Origin: Obelidium mucronatum
Taxonomy: Eukaryota; Chytridiomycota; Chytridiomycetes; Chytridiales; Chytriomycetaceae
Assembly: GCA_025765595.1 (NCBI GenBank)
Contig: JAIVFH010000052.1
Span: forward strand, 151,501-215,500
Direction of reading: 5' to 3'
Length of the DNA: 64,000 nt
A model generated the notes under the pieces. It saw nothing but the letters and a program-made list of their open reading frames with translations, did no database searches and was not told the DNA's origin. This document shows positions 1-14,900 of this stretch, piece by piece. The stretch's first letter is position 1. Each line of letters begins with the position of its first letter. The translations under genes and the position numbers were made by a program.

Positions 1-639
1 TAGTTAAAAGGAGACATGTCAAGATTGATCATCAAACTGAAGGAAGAACATACTCGCCGAAGGCATATTCGCCGCTCGGATTATTCTTTGGATTCTAACT
101 GTCACGCATAAGACGAAGGCTGGTGGGGAATAGGGAGGAAGTTGGTTGTTTTTGGAGGAGGAGGAACTTTGTTTTGAGGTGTTTTTTTCTGACAAATTTC
201 TCGGACGGAATTTGAAGAAAAGACGGTTTGGTGCTTGTCGAGTTTAAAAAGGATCTTGCGATTTAGATGGCCGGTGGAAAATATTATTTTTGCTGTGGGC
301 AGGGTTAAAGTAGTCCAATTCGATTTTGAGAAGCGTGATTTTGATTTATTTTGGGACTCGGTTTTCTTGTGATGAAGGAGGAATACCAAACCAGGATCTC
401 GCAGACCCAAAGTATGTATTCCACGCTCATTGTATGTTATGCATATATTCGAAAGTACAAACTCTTTATTCCACACATCACTCACTCACAACTACAAAAA
501 CAATGAAACCACAGCGACGTCATGGATTTTGAAAGAAAATTTGCCTATAAAAAATGTTGATTTTAATTTGAATCTTCATTGTACTTTATAAAAAAGACAA
601 AAAGAGAGGGAATTTTGAACGAAAGAATAAATACTTCTT

Positions 640-727
<88 letters not shown>

Positions 728-797
728 GACAAAGAGAATGAGGCACTCCATCGTTATTTGTTTTATTTACGTTTGTAAAAAAAAAAATACTTCATCT
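1..797. other. Left edge, no confident gene
   Basis: No recognisable gene. An AG at 2-3 followed by an open frame from 4 to a TAA at 109-111 (Lys/Arg-rich, ending SNCHA) could be the last exon of a plus-strand gene lying mostly outside the window, but it has no family match I recognise. The stretch from 112 to 640 is AT-rich with no long conserved frame. It ends in a run of 80 T at 642-721, followed by the 3' flank of the minus-strand SH3 gene. Confidence 0.3.
642..721. repeat. Homopolymer T tract, 80 nt
   Basis: Uninterrupted run of 80 T. On the minus strand it is poly-A just downstream of the SH3 gene stop at 798, so it could be a retroposed poly-A tail, a slippage-prone tract, or partly an assembly artefact. 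Confidence 0.95.
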
Positions 798-2680
798 CTA
801 AAACATGAGTTCAACGCAATACAACGGAAAATGACCCTCCATCTCACTCGTCAAATTGTAACCAACACACCATCCATCATCAAACTTTTTCAAAACAACC
901 ACCCGATCTCCCACCAACACTTCAATCTCATCGGAAAGCTGTGGCGCAAATTGATACACTGCTCGAACAACTTGGGTTTCATCGTATTGTGGTTTCTCAG
1001 ACACAATCGATCGCGCCATGGATCCATATGAGATACTACTGTGTCGCATCAACTTGGAATCTAATTGCGGAGATGCGAGACCAGTTGCTGCTGCAGCAGG
1101 TGGTTTCACCAAACTCGATGCATTGTCAGTCGCATTGCTGAATTTGTTTTGCACAACAATACCGCCTGCTCCGTTCATGGAGATTGTATTGTTTGTGTAT
1201 AATGAGGCACGTTCTGTCAGCAGTATGGGACCAGATGAATCCCTTCGCATGGACTTGTCGAGAGAAATTCGGAAGCTTGAATCACGTGCCTTGTATTTCG
1301 AATTGCCTGATCTTGCCTTGCCAATGCATTCAAGGGGAAAGATTCCGGATTGGTTCAATCGAATGTTGAAGCCATAGGCCCAGTTGTCGTCGTATACTTC
1401 AAACAAGTCCACCTTGTCACCGACATCTTTTTTTTTTTACAAGTTAATTATACTGGAAATGGCAAAAAAGACTTAGAAGTTGAAAGACACTCACATAATG
1501 GAATCTCGTCAGAAAGCTCAGGCATAAAGTTTGCGTGGACATTGTATTGTCTTCCGGGAATAAAAGTGTCTTTGGATGGGACAGGAGGTGGCTCATTTGT
1601 AGGAGGAGATGGTGTCCTTGAATTGCTGGTAGGAGGAAATGAGGTCATCATCGAAGCTGGTGCAGGTTCTTTGGGGGTTATTGGGCGTGATTGTGATTGG
1701 ACACTTTTGGGGGTTGGAGGACGCGGTGTTCCAGCAGAAACCGATCCAGTCAACGCAACAGGAACGCCAACTACAGAAGCAGTAGGAATATCTTTTCCAA
1801 GACAGTTGAGGGGGAATGCACCCTGAGCATGTGTGTATTGGTTGTACCCGTAGCCCCATCCGTCGGGATATTGGTGAGTGACAACAATATAGTCCCCGAC
1901 AGTAAGAGCCAATTCATTAACTGTAGAAGGCATATGAGGATAAATGGCGCGCCACTCTGATAGTTGTTGTTGTTGTTGCTGTTGTTGCTGGTACGCCTGC
2001 TGCTGCTGCTGCTGCTGGATGCTCGCGGGGTGGTGCGAGTTGTACAGATAGTGGTTGTTGCGGTCGATGGTGTCGCTGCTCCCCGTGGCCTGGCGCATCG
2101 GCACGGCCGCAGTGGTTTGAGCCGGGCGTACAGGCTGTGGTTTGTTTTGCGGCGGCTTTGCGGAGTTGTGTTCGTGCTCGAGCACGGCGATCGCGACGCC
2201 GGCGGTGCGGTCTCGCCGCTTCTTGCGCGCGCGGATGGCGACGAAGGCCGCCGCGAGCAGCGCGACGAGCAGCAGCGCCGCGCCGCCGGCGATGCCAAAC
2301 AGCGCCAGCGACGACAGCGGCGGGTTTGAGCCCGCGCCGGCCCCCGCCGCGGCGGCGCCCGCAGTGGTTGCTGGCGCGGTTGCTGCTGCTGCCGCTGTCG
2401 CATCGACGGCCGCGGGCACAGTCGCCACCGGCTGCACGCCCGCCGCGCGCGTCGTAGTCGCCGTCGTCGTCGTCGTCGCGGGCGCCGGCGCCGGCGGCGG
2501 CGCGACAACAACCACGGCGGCCGTCGTCGTGGTGGCAACGGGAACAGGCGATACGGGAACGGGAACGGTCGTCGCTGCCGCCGCCGCCGTTGTCGTCACA
2601 ACACGCGCCGTGGTCGTGACAACTGGCGGCGCAACTGGCGATGCCGCCGATGCAGATGCGGATGCGGATGCAGAACTCAT
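798..2680 (-). CDS. Transmembrane protein with three SH3 domains
   Basis: Two exons, 2680..1495 and 1426..798, joined in phase 1 across a 68-nt intron; 604 aa. The junction restores a Tyr inside the second SH3 domain (IPLYVGDKVDLFEV), which supports the model. Order: Ala/Thr/Val/Pro-rich N-terminus (1-120) without a clear signal peptide, one transmembrane helix (about 125-149) followed by an RARKKRR stop-transfer patch, a cytoplasmic Gln-rich linker, then SH3 domains at about 243-297, 378-440 and 545-602. Each has the GW (or NW) and G-x-FP motifs that line the proline-binding groove. The layout (low-complexity ectodomain, one TM, cytoplasmic SH3) recalls fungal polarity and osmosensor proteins such as Sho1 or Fus1, but it is not an orthologue I can name. 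A likely role is recruiting Pro-rich partners to the plasma membrane. The first 600 coding bases are extremely GC-rich. Confidence 0.85.
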
Positions 2681-2896
2681 TTAAGGGGGGTGGGGTGTCT
2701 GTCCGACGATGAGGTTTTTTTTTGTTTTTGTTTTTTTTTGTTTTTCGGCACAAATCATTTACAAGCAACGATGACAACAGGAAAAAAAAGGTCCGGCAAT
2801 TTACGAAACAACACCAAAAAGAAAATGAGGCCCAAAACACCCGCGCGCCCGGTAAAGAAGGAAAACAAGCAAATGCATCTACCAACTCCACCGGAT

Positions 2897-3763
2897 TCAC
2901 TCCCGCTTTCTTGCCCACACAACAAAAACGGCACAACAAAACTCCAAAAAGAGTCCCCCACAAATCAAATAAAACGACCGTCCATACACGACAGAGTTTG
3001 TGTCTGCACTTGCAGTAAACAAGGGTCGCGACTTGAGGTGGACCGTCAACGATACCAGTGTCGCAAGCAAGAGTGCTATTTTTTTGTTTGTTTATTGTTT
3101 CATTTGTTATTTCGGGAATAGCCTTGTTTTTTTTTTTTTTACTACTTACTTGAAAACAAAACCAAGGCAGACGCCAAATTCTTGACCCAAGCCGTTCCAA
3201 TTCGATATTGCTGGATTAATGAGGCAGCAGCAAGGAATCCAATAACGTCCGCTGTTTACAAGAATAAGAATACAATTATTATTTTTTCTTCAGTCACAAG
3301 AACAAGGAGAAAACTCTCTTACCAATAACCAACAACACCCTAATGGCAGTCAACTCATTGCATTCGGAAGCAGGGTAAACTCCTTGATTCCCGATCCCTC
3401 CTTCATTGAATAAAGTGGTACACAAGTCGCTAGCATAAATAACGCATTTTTGGTTTTGGCATACTTGTGTCTTGAATACACCAGTTTCTCTTTTGTGCAA
3501 AATAAACAAGGATGGAAGGTTTTAAAAGACAAAACAAACGTTTGAAATGTAACAAAAAAGAAGTTATATTACTCTGTGACTACTCCGAATGGCTTGACAG
3601 AGTAGTTGAACTGGTAGAAATCAGGAAGGATCGTTGCTGCAATCGCCATCGCTACAGAAGTCAATGCCAAGAACACTGCAATGATCAAGGGAGATCTTGT
3701 AATGTACTTCAATCGGTTGGCACCATCCTTCTGTGGGACTGGTGGTTGTTGTTGATTTGGCAT
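2897..3763 (-). CDS. Four-span (claudin/SUR7-like topology) membrane protein
   Basis: Four exons, 3763..3573, 3489..3323, 3251..3150 and 3075..2897, give exactly 213 codons (212 aa). All three introns have GTA donors and AG acceptors, and the joined frame is open throughout. The protein has a short Pro/Gln-rich cytosolic N-terminus, TM1 (PLIIAVFLALTSVAMAIAA), an extracellular loop of about 60 residues with several Cys (C-x4-C and two more), TM2, TM3, a short loop, TM4 (LICGGLFLEFCCAVFVVW) and an ARKRE end at the membrane face. A large first loop with Cys pairs and a small second loop are shared by claudin, PMP22 and SUR7/PalI-type proteins. I see no diagnostic family motif, so the function is unassigned. 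It lies between the SH3 gene and UAP1 on the same strand, 148 bp from the UAP1 stop. Confidence 0.75.
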
Positions 3764-3911
3764 ATTAATAAGAAAAAATGTGTTGTTGTAAAAGTTAAAT
3801 CGAGATTTTTTTTGTAGAAACAATTTCAAGTACTTTATGAAGGGATACAGTCTTGTATTTTATTCAAAAAATCAATGCTTGTTGTTTTGCTTATCCAGAA
3901 CTTCCCCTACA

Positions 3912-7870
<3,959 letters not shown>

Positions 7871-8031
7871 AACACACCCTCTCGCCTCAAATACTGTTTA
7901 TTTTTTTTTGTTGCTCTTGTTTTAAATTAAAAAAGAAAAATAAAAGGTTTTTTTTTAATGTAAATATAATAATTGAAAGAGAGAGGGGGGGAAAACAGGT
8001 TGGTTCTGTTGTTTTGCTGGAGGTGTGAGTT

Positions 8032-9312
8032 TCAAGAATCAAAATCTAGGTTGAGAAGAGAGTAGAAGGTAGTATCGGTGAGAACGAGGGGCTGATGTGC
8101 CAGGTTGTTTAATGTAGTGGGGTGGGGAAGTCTATAGAATTCTTGCACCTCGTTATGCTGATGGTGTTTTTGGTGTTGTTGTTGTTGTTGTTGTTGGTGT
8201 TGTTGGTGCTGCTGTTGTTGTTGATGTTGATGTTGATGTTGATGTTGCTGATAGTGTACTGCATGCTGAGGTTGTGCTTGCGGATGGTGTTGCAGTTGCA
8301 GATGGTGTTGCTGTAGTGGAGCATTTTCACTGCAATGCATAGAATTTGAATGGAAACTGCCCTCGGATAGTTTCTCGTCATCAAAGTTATGATAGCTTTG
8401 ATCATCTCCAGCTTCCGCATCCATCTCAATCCGTCTCCTTTTCGCAGAATATTTGCTAGTACTCCGCCTCATAACATCCAATCCATCCTCCTTCAATGGA
8501 ACGCCAGTGCAAGTTTTAGCATGCCGCAGCATTGCAGCTGTCGTCAACACAGAATACGCTCCACACGGACAATGCAAGTACCTCTCCTGATCTCTTTCAA
8601 TTACAACAGTCCCGCCACCACCGAATTGATTCCAGAACGAGACTTTCGGATTCGAATGGAATTCGTAAACATGGACAGCAAGTGCGTTGCGGGTGTTGTA
8701 GGATCTGTTGCAACCTATTGCGGGACACTTGTTTGCGAGGTCTACGATTATTGGTTGTGCTGTTTGGATCGTGGGGTACCCGACGCATTTTTTGGCGTGT
8801 CGTTTCAAGGCGCCGACGGTTTTCACCTTGTATTTTCGGCATGGGCAGTAGAGGAATCCGTCATCATGTCTTGTGATTCCTTTTTAACACAAACGAGAAG
8901 GGTGAGGCATATCAGAGAAGGAGGGAAGGGGGAAAAGGTCTTTGAGGAGCGAAATTTTTTTCTGTATCAGTTTTGGACTTTGGGGGGGGGGGGGGGGGGG
9001 GGGGGGTGCAAGTTTCAGGTTTGATCGAACCCCTAATCAGATGCTCCTTAACAGGATGGCTCAAACTTGCCAAAACGGCAAACAAGGGTGGGAGATGGGG
9101 GTTGGGGGTGGTGTTGGGTTGAGAAGTGTTTGAGGTGGCTTTTAGGGTAGGGGAGCTTTTTTTAAGCCCTTACCAACAGCCAGTTCCTGCTCGGCATACT
9201 GAATCAACGGACTGGAGTGGTACTGAAATACATGTTCCTTCCTCGCCTTCTTGGATTCAAAGACAACCTGGCAGCCGTCGTGTGTGCAGACGATTGGCAC
9301 TGTTTCTAGCAT
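8032..9312 (-). CDS. Zinc-finger protein with two composite C2H2 / CxC-HC modules
   Basis: Two exons, 9312..9174 and 8879..8032; 329 codons, 328 aa. The 294-nt intron contains the 25-G tract. The ATG at 9312 precedes a C2H2 finger (C-x4-C-x12-H-x4-H). After the intron, in phase 1, comes the linker ITRHDDGFLY and a knuckle C-P-C-x13-H-x3-C. The pair is then repeated: C-x4-C-x12-H-x4-H, linker with VIERDQE, and C-P-C-x13-H-x3-C. The C-terminus is low complexity, with a KRRR patch that could be a nuclear signal, then a Gln/His-rich tract (about residues 245-300). Probable nuclear DNA- or protein-binding factor. The second knuckle is not a standard C2H2 finger, because its second His is replaced by Cys and its first pair is C-x-C. 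The same module recurs in two neighbouring genes. It lacks the C-terminal domain those genes share. Confidence 0.8.
8982..9006. repeat. Homopolymer G tract, 25 nt
   Basis: Run of 25 G inside the only intron of the minus-strand zinc-finger gene, where it reads as poly-C in the transcript. It could serve as a pyrimidine tract or be simple slippage; the length may vary in the assembly. Confidence 0.9.
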
Positions 9313-9484
9313 GTATTATGGAGATTTTTTCCTAAACAAAGATTTTTTTGAAGAGCAGCATAAGGAGATGTGGAGATGGGATTTTCAATTCGTTTCCTGA
9401 CAAAGAAAACAAGGAAGAGAAAAGAGCGGGGGTGAACTTTAGGATGCGCTTCTCTTGCTTCTAAAAATTTTTCTTTTTTCTTTT

Positions 9485-11053
9485 TTATTCTTTACATGTA
9501 TCAAATAAGTGTGGAAAACACCTTGGAAGTTCTTGTTCACACCATATTGTGAAGTAATCAACAACATCTGTTGGAATCAAGTATCTTGCTGCTGTCATGC
9601 TTTCTTCCGACTTGATTACACATAATTCAAGCCCTTTGTCCAAAACTGCTTTCAACAACAGATCGACACCAGTCCCAATAGCTTCCTTTTCTTCCAGAGC
9701 CAGGCTTACATAATCTGGCATGATTCTTAAAATCAATTCTTCCGCATTTACACCTTCAATCTTGAAATCCATAATGTCCGCAATATCACTGTCTTCTGCC
9801 GTTGGATTTTCCATGGCTTCTGGAGTATCGCCAATCTGCTCAAGTTTCGGGATCACCGCGGCTTCTTTTTCTCCCTCCGGCAACTTAGAATGCACGCTTG
9901 ATGTACCAATATCGAATAGTTCCAGGCCAACAACGGTCGTTTCGACTGTCGTTCCAGGTGATGTCTCCTGACTGGATTCTTTTGCGACAGGCCTGTTGTC
10001 TTCCACTGCAATAGGAATCAAATTCTGCAAAGAGGTTTCAGTTACATGAGGCGGTGACGACATTGCGGCTGTAGAGGCAGAAGACGATACCGAGCCGCTG
10101 GTAAGAGCCGGCGCTGTTGATGTGGATATGGTGGCTGCTGCATCACAATGTCCTGCGGAATATTCACCAATACATGCTTGTGCATGCTCCCGCAACGAAT
10201 GTGCATCATAGAATATGGAGCCACATGGGCAATAGAGAGTTTCGTCTTCAGATCGGAATATTTCTGCAAACATTGATCGACATTAAGACTCACAGAGATT
10301 CACCAGTGTAATACGAAAAGGTATCTCACCAAGACATTCCTGGCGGGATGGATACATGATCTTGTAGTAATTCCCATGAAAGTCTTGAATGTGGCTCTCA
10401 AACGTATTTCGAGTTTTGAATGTCGACGAGCAGTTTTTGCATTCAAAGGGGTTTTTGGTCGGAGGTATTATTGTTGAAGGTGGGGTTGTGTTTCGGTGAA
10501 CTGGCTTCCGAGGTAGCGGTCGATGACTAAGCCCAGGATTTCCAGCACTTCCCGGCCTATTAATTGACCTCTTAACCTTCAGAATCATCGGCTTCTCGAG
10601 CGCCTTCCCTTTGGGACTGCCACTTGTCAACTCGGGGCCAACAACCTCACAGTTCTCTGAGGCATGTTCCGCATCGGACATTAAACTATCGATAAATGAA
10701 ACTTCATTCAATCTGTTTAGTCGCTGAAGGTGTTTGACAGCAACATCCAACTCCTCCAACACCACCCTTCGAATGCCGCCGGACGTTTCGCTCGTCCCCT
10801 TCAGCGATTCCAATTCAGCTCTGAGTGCAATCTGAGTTGCCGATAATGCCAAGATGTGAGAGTTTGAATCGTCAACACGTTGGGTGAGAGACGAGTTGTG
10901 GGAGGTCAGTGTTGCATTCTCTGTCTCCAGATGCTCCAAGCGGGCATTCCACCCCTTCTTTTCGGCTTCCAGCTGCGTTATTTTGACTCTCATTGTGCGG
11001 ATCAAGAGTTCGCAGTTTTTGATGTGCCGGGCAACTTCCGTCAAGTGGTTCAT
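9485..11053 (-). CDS. Coiled-coil zinc-finger protein with composite finger and shared C-terminal domain
   Basis: Two exons, 11053..10330 and 10263..9485; 501 codons, 500 aa. Residues 1-100 form a heptad-rich coiled coil starting MNHLTEVARHIKNCE. A Pro/basic linker leads to a finger C-x2-C-x12-H-x4-H (about 205-228). A phase-1 intron falls in the linker before EIFRSEDETLY, then the knuckle C-P-C-x12-H-x3-C. A Ser/Thr-rich acidic stretch follows. The last 75 residues (from ILRIMPDY to ELPRCFP) match the C-terminal ends of the PHD gene at 11104-13037 and of the gene at 21767-26412. Likely a dimeric nuclear factor. It is divergent from the PHD gene with 50 bp between starts, and the two N-terminal coils look related. 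Confidence 0.8.
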
Positions 11054-11103
11054 GCGAGAGAAAATTAAGAAAAAAAACAAACAGCAGCGTCCAAGAATCC
11101 GAG
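11054..11103. promoter_or_regulatory. 50-bp shared divergent promoter
   Basis: Only 50 bp separate the ATG at 11053 (minus) from the ATG at 11104 (plus). It contains an A-rich stretch (positions 11066-11083) and no TATA box. With so little room the 5' UTRs probably overlap the opposite gene, so the two genes are likely co-regulated or transcriptionally interfering. Confidence 0.55.
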
Positions 11104-13037
11104 ATGGAGCACATTCTCGGGATCCTGCGCCACGTGCACTCCCTCGAGACGCAGCTGAAGCAGAAGACGGCGCGCATCGCTGAGCTCGAGGCGCAAAACA
11201 CGTCGCTGCGCGCGCGGCTGATGCCTCCGTTCAGCCCGCTGCCGCTGCCGCTGCCGCTGCCGCCCGCGGGCGATCGCGATCCCGCTTCCGCCTCCGCTTC
11301 CGCTCCGCATCCCGCTCCGAGTCCCGCGCCGGATTCCGATCCGCTGGCCGCGCTGCTCGCCGCCGATCAGCCGTTGGACCTTGACTTCGACTCGCTGTTC
11401 TCCGCGGATCACGAAACGATCGTGCAATTTCTGGAAGGCCGCCGTCTGGCGGAACAACACTGCGGTCGCGAGGATGTCCAGCGGGCGCTGGATTTGCTGC
11501 CGGCCGGTGCTGTAACCATCGCGTGCCAAGCCCAAGATTCTCTCAATCCAGATCATTCGGCCTTGCTCTTGCCGCCGAGTGCCGAGCCCGTCCAGCACGA
11601 GCAGACCAATATGGAATTGGATTTAAATGCAACTATTACTTCTACCCCTACTAATACTGCTGATTCTGCCAAGACTGTTTTTGAAAATACTGCCACAAAT
11701 GATAATGCTGCCGTTACAGCAACAGATACTGCTACTGCTACTGCTACTGGTACTGCTACTGGTACTGCTACTGCTACTGCTACTCCTACTCCTACTCCTA
11801 ATGCTACTGCTACTCCTACTCCTGCTGCTGCTGCTGCTGCTACAGCTGCTCCTACTCCTGCTACTGCTGCTGCGGCTACAGTTGCTCCAACTCCTGCTGC
11901 TGATGCTGATGCTGCTGCATCTGTTACTGTCAAAAATTTAACAGACGTGATGATCGCAACATCCTCAAAGAACACGTTACCGTCTTCACTTTCCCTTTCG
12001 CTTTTTAAAGCGCACACTCCAACATTGGATGTCAGCGATGGCAATGACGTTGTAATTCTAATTGACGAGGAGGAGGAAATTACAGGAAGCGTTGGATTTT
12101 GTTGTGGAAAAGCTGTTCCAGGAACATGCGTGATATGCACCACTTGTAAAAACCGGTTCCACGCACAATGCGTGAAGGAACTTTCCAATTCGGCGAAGGT
12201 TGAATTTTTCTGTTCTTCTTGTGTCAAGTCTGGATCCAAACGAAAGGAAATTGGGAAAGGCGCCTCGAATGCATCTTCAGTGATTGAATTGAATTCAGGG
12301 GATGAAAGTGAGAGTCTTCTTGTTGGATCCAGCAGTACTCAGGCCAAGCCGTCAAAGAGAGCTAAAAAGTCCATTGTTGTCTCCGACGATGATCTCGATA
12401 CCATTGGGTAAGAGAGGATAGTGCAAACTCTTTTTTTGTCTGACCCCCCAAAACACAGCTCACACGACAAGAAGAGTTTGACAAGGACAAAGCATTCAAG
12501 TCCCACCAAGCGCTCCAATTCGCAAAATAACCTTAACCTTGTGAGACATAATGCAAGCACACACAACAAGGAGAGATTGACATCCAAGAAGGGGACTAGA
12601 CATTCAAGTCCCAACACGCCGTCCAATTCTCAAAATAACCTTAACCTTGTAAGATACAATGGAAACAGTACTGTGCCGACCATGAGTGAACAGGACACTC
12701 CAAGCGAAGAAAGGCCAGCATCAGAATTAATAAGCTGTACGAGGTAATCTTTGTTTTTTATTTCTCCTCCTCTCTTCTGTTGCACTTACGTAACTACAGG
12801 ATCCTTCGAACGATCGTGCCATCCTTTGATTCCCTGGAATTGGAGATTAAGGCGGCAATATTTGAAGGAGTTCAAGACTTTATCAATGAACTTGAGGCTG
12901 GCGGGGAGATGCCACAAGGGAATGGGGGAGGTTTATTGGGTGTGTGGCCAGAGAAGAAGAGAAATTTTGAGGCGTGGGTTTATGATCAATTGAAGGGGTT
13001 GGAGGAAGTGCGAGTGGTGAAGCCTTGGCATTGTTGA
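11104..13037 (+). CDS. PHD-finger protein with N-terminal coil and shared C-terminal domain
   Basis: Three exons, 11104..12407, 12459..12743 and 12800..13037; 609 codons, 608 aa. The N-terminus (MEHILGILRHVHSLE) is a coil of about 40 residues resembling that of its divergent neighbour. A GC-rich, Pro/Ala-rich region and a long Thr/Ala-rich tract (about 175-280) follow. A PHD-type finger lies at about 336-380: the tight pair CC (where C-x-C is usual), C-x2-C in CVICTTC, FH-x2-C and C-x2-C in FFCSSC. Exon 2 holds two copies of a 20-residue Ser/Asn-rich unit. Exon 3 encodes the C-terminal domain shared with the genes at 9485 and 21767 (ILRTIVPSF ... FEAWVYDQL). Probably reads histone tails in a chromatin complex. 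The first Cys pair is atypical, so the metal ligand set is uncertain. Confidence 0.8.
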
Positions 13038-13189
13038 ATAATCTTCTTTTTTTTTCCCCCACTTCTGGATACCCTTGCAGCTATTTGCTGAAGACATAAA
13101 CCGAACTTATAAATAGTATTATTCTGTCTTTTTTTGCTTTGTTTTGTTTTTGCTTTGTTTTTGCTTATGAAAACTGTACTATTCGAAAA

Positions 13190-14848
13190 TCATGGTGAAA
13201 GCTTGCGTCGATATACTCTCAACACCTCGTGCACCCGCTTCCCATACACATAATGATTAAACTGCGGATCCTCCAAAAGCTGGTCCAACTCCTCAACAGA
13301 AAGATTCCCCAACACCCGCGGATCATTCAACAACTTATCCACCAACAACACCAACCCCTTCCGACACGCGTCCTTGAGAGCCCGATTCCCAAACGCACTC
13401 GGATCCACAAGCGGATGCATCAGAATCAAATTTGCAATCGCCAAAGAATACGACCCAATCAATTCGTTCTGATTCACGGACGGGTCCACTTTTGGATGAC
13501 CAAGCAAGAGTTTAACAGTCTCCAAATTCCCTCTCTGGCATGCATCGCGGAGAGCTTGGTTCCCGTTCACAGATGGGTCGCAACGCGGATCTTTCAAGAG
13601 AATCCCCACGATCCCGGCCCCGTTGAAATGGGACGCGGCGCAAACAATGGCTTCTTGGTTTCTCGCACTCACATCCACTTTGGAGTGAGATGAAAGGTGT
13701 TGAACAATGGCGGTTCGGCCCTGTTTCACAGCAGTGCGAAGACAGCGGTTGTTGGATGTGGAAGGATCAATGTGGAACTCTGGATGCTGAAGAAGGTACT
13801 GAACGATATCCGCCTGTCCATTCCGACACGCTTCATAGATCGGCGTTTGGTTATTGCAAGCCGGGTTGATTTTCCTATCGCCGGTAATCAATTCCTTGAC
13901 GAGCCGTAACGGTCCCTTGGCACACGCTGTGGTGATTGCAAAATCCGCCACATGCCCCGTCGAAACCCGTGCATCATTCAACAACAAGAAAATAAATGCC
14001 GAATCTTTAACCGAATCCATCGTAAGAACAGGTTTTGATGGCGGCTCGAAATCAGCGTCTCCCAAAATCCTTCCAGCCGCAAGAATAAGCCCCTTTGCAC
14101 ACACCTGATCAAACAGGGACGCTCTCGCTTCACTTGAACACACATTTTCCGCAAGTACAACGGCCACATTATCGTTCCGCACTGTTACGCGATTGATTAA
14201 AGTGTCCACGCTTTTCTGGGGTCGTCCCCCTGCACCAAGCAAGACCGCCACTGTTTCTGCGCTGTTGCCTTCCATTGCTTGAATCAGAGTCTCGTCGGCT
14301 AAATCTTCGTCTAGTTCGTTTTCCGTGAGCCATAGTTCAACGGCTGCTGTATGGCCGCCTCGGATCGCCCAGAGAAGCCACTTGCTGTCAGCAACCTCAC
14401 AACTCCGAATGCTTCCACTGCTACTGCTGATGCTGTTGCTGTTGCTGCTGCTTCCAGCAATATTCAATGCAATTCCCATTATCTCAACGGCTGTGCTATG
14501 GCTTACGGGAAACCCACCAAAGTAGGATTCACTTGTATTCACCAGTTGGACCAGCAGTGGCGCCCGGTATGCTGCAGAAACATGCAGCCAATCGTCATAG
14601 TTGAACAGTCGGTATTTGGATTGGCTGCTTCTTCGGCTTCGCGTGCTCCAGTCTTCTGTCTTCTTCTCCCGAGCAAAGCTGAGGTTCACATGGTGCTTGG
14701 CAAAACCCTTCTCATTCATGAGCCACGGATAGAATACGCCCTTGCACAGATACGCTAGGTCAAATAGCCTTGGAGATACTGGTAGCCATTCCAAGATTTG
14801 TGAGTGAACTTCGCTGGGGAGCGATTGTAAGTTTATGCTTGATGACAT
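13190..14848 (-). CDS. F-box-like ankyrin-repeat protein
   Basis: Single exon, 552 aa, ATG at 14848. The N-terminus SLPSEVHSQILEWLPVSP, followed by conserved Leu/Cys positions, resembles an F-box. The rest is a chain of degenerate 30-33-residue ankyrin repeats, clearest in the second half (for example PIYEACRNGQADIVQYLLQ and ALRDACQRGNLETVKLLL). An F-box plus ankyrin layout suggests a substrate receptor for an SCF ubiquitin ligase, but this is inference. A similar F-box/ankyrin gene lies at 39860-42185. The stop is 152 bp from that of the convergent PHD gene. Confidence 0.75.
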   Translation of the reverse strand: MSSSINLQSLPSEVHSQILEWLPVSPRLFDLAYLCKGVFYPWLMNEKGFAKHHVNLSFAREKKTEDWSTRSRRSSQSKYRLFNYDDWLHVSAAYRAPLLVQLVNTSESYFGGFPVSHSTAVEIMGIALNIAGSSSNSNSISSSSGSIRSCEVADSKWLLWAIRGGHTAAVELWLTENELDEDLADETLIQAMEGNSAETVAVLLGAGGRPQKSVDTLINRVTVRNDNVAVVLAENVCSSEARASLFDQVCAKGLILAAGRILGDADFEPPSKPVLTMDSVKDSAFIFLLLNDARVSTGHVADFAITTACAKGPLRLVKELITGDRKINPACNNQTPIYEACRNGQADIVQYLLQHPEFHIDPSTSNNRCLRTAVKQGRTAIVQHLSSHSKVDVSARNQEAIVCAASHFNGAGIVGILLKDPRCDPSVNGNQALRDACQRGNLETVKLLLGHPKVDPSVNQNELIGSYSLAIANLILMHPLVDPSAFGNRALKDACRKGLVLLVDKLLNDPRVLGNLSVEELDQLLEDPQFNHYVYGKRVHEVLRVYRRKLSP

Positions 14849-14900
14849 TACAACAAAGTTTATATTGATATGAATGTAATAGCCAAGAACAACATATATA

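Noticed and set aside
102..485. 127-aa minus-strand frame near the left edge
   Set aside because: No ATG-supported start, no domain, composition like noncoding DNA; could not be supported as a gene.
2142..2684. Long open frames antisense to the SH3 gene's GC-rich block
   Set aside because: Stops are rare in all frames of such GC-rich sequence; the translation is repetitive Ala/Val with no domain, while the minus-strand frame continues into SH3 domains.
9010..9045. GGTTCGA-type box on the minus strand resembling a tRNA B box
   Set aside because: No matching A box, no cloverleaf, and it lies inside the intron of a protein gene.
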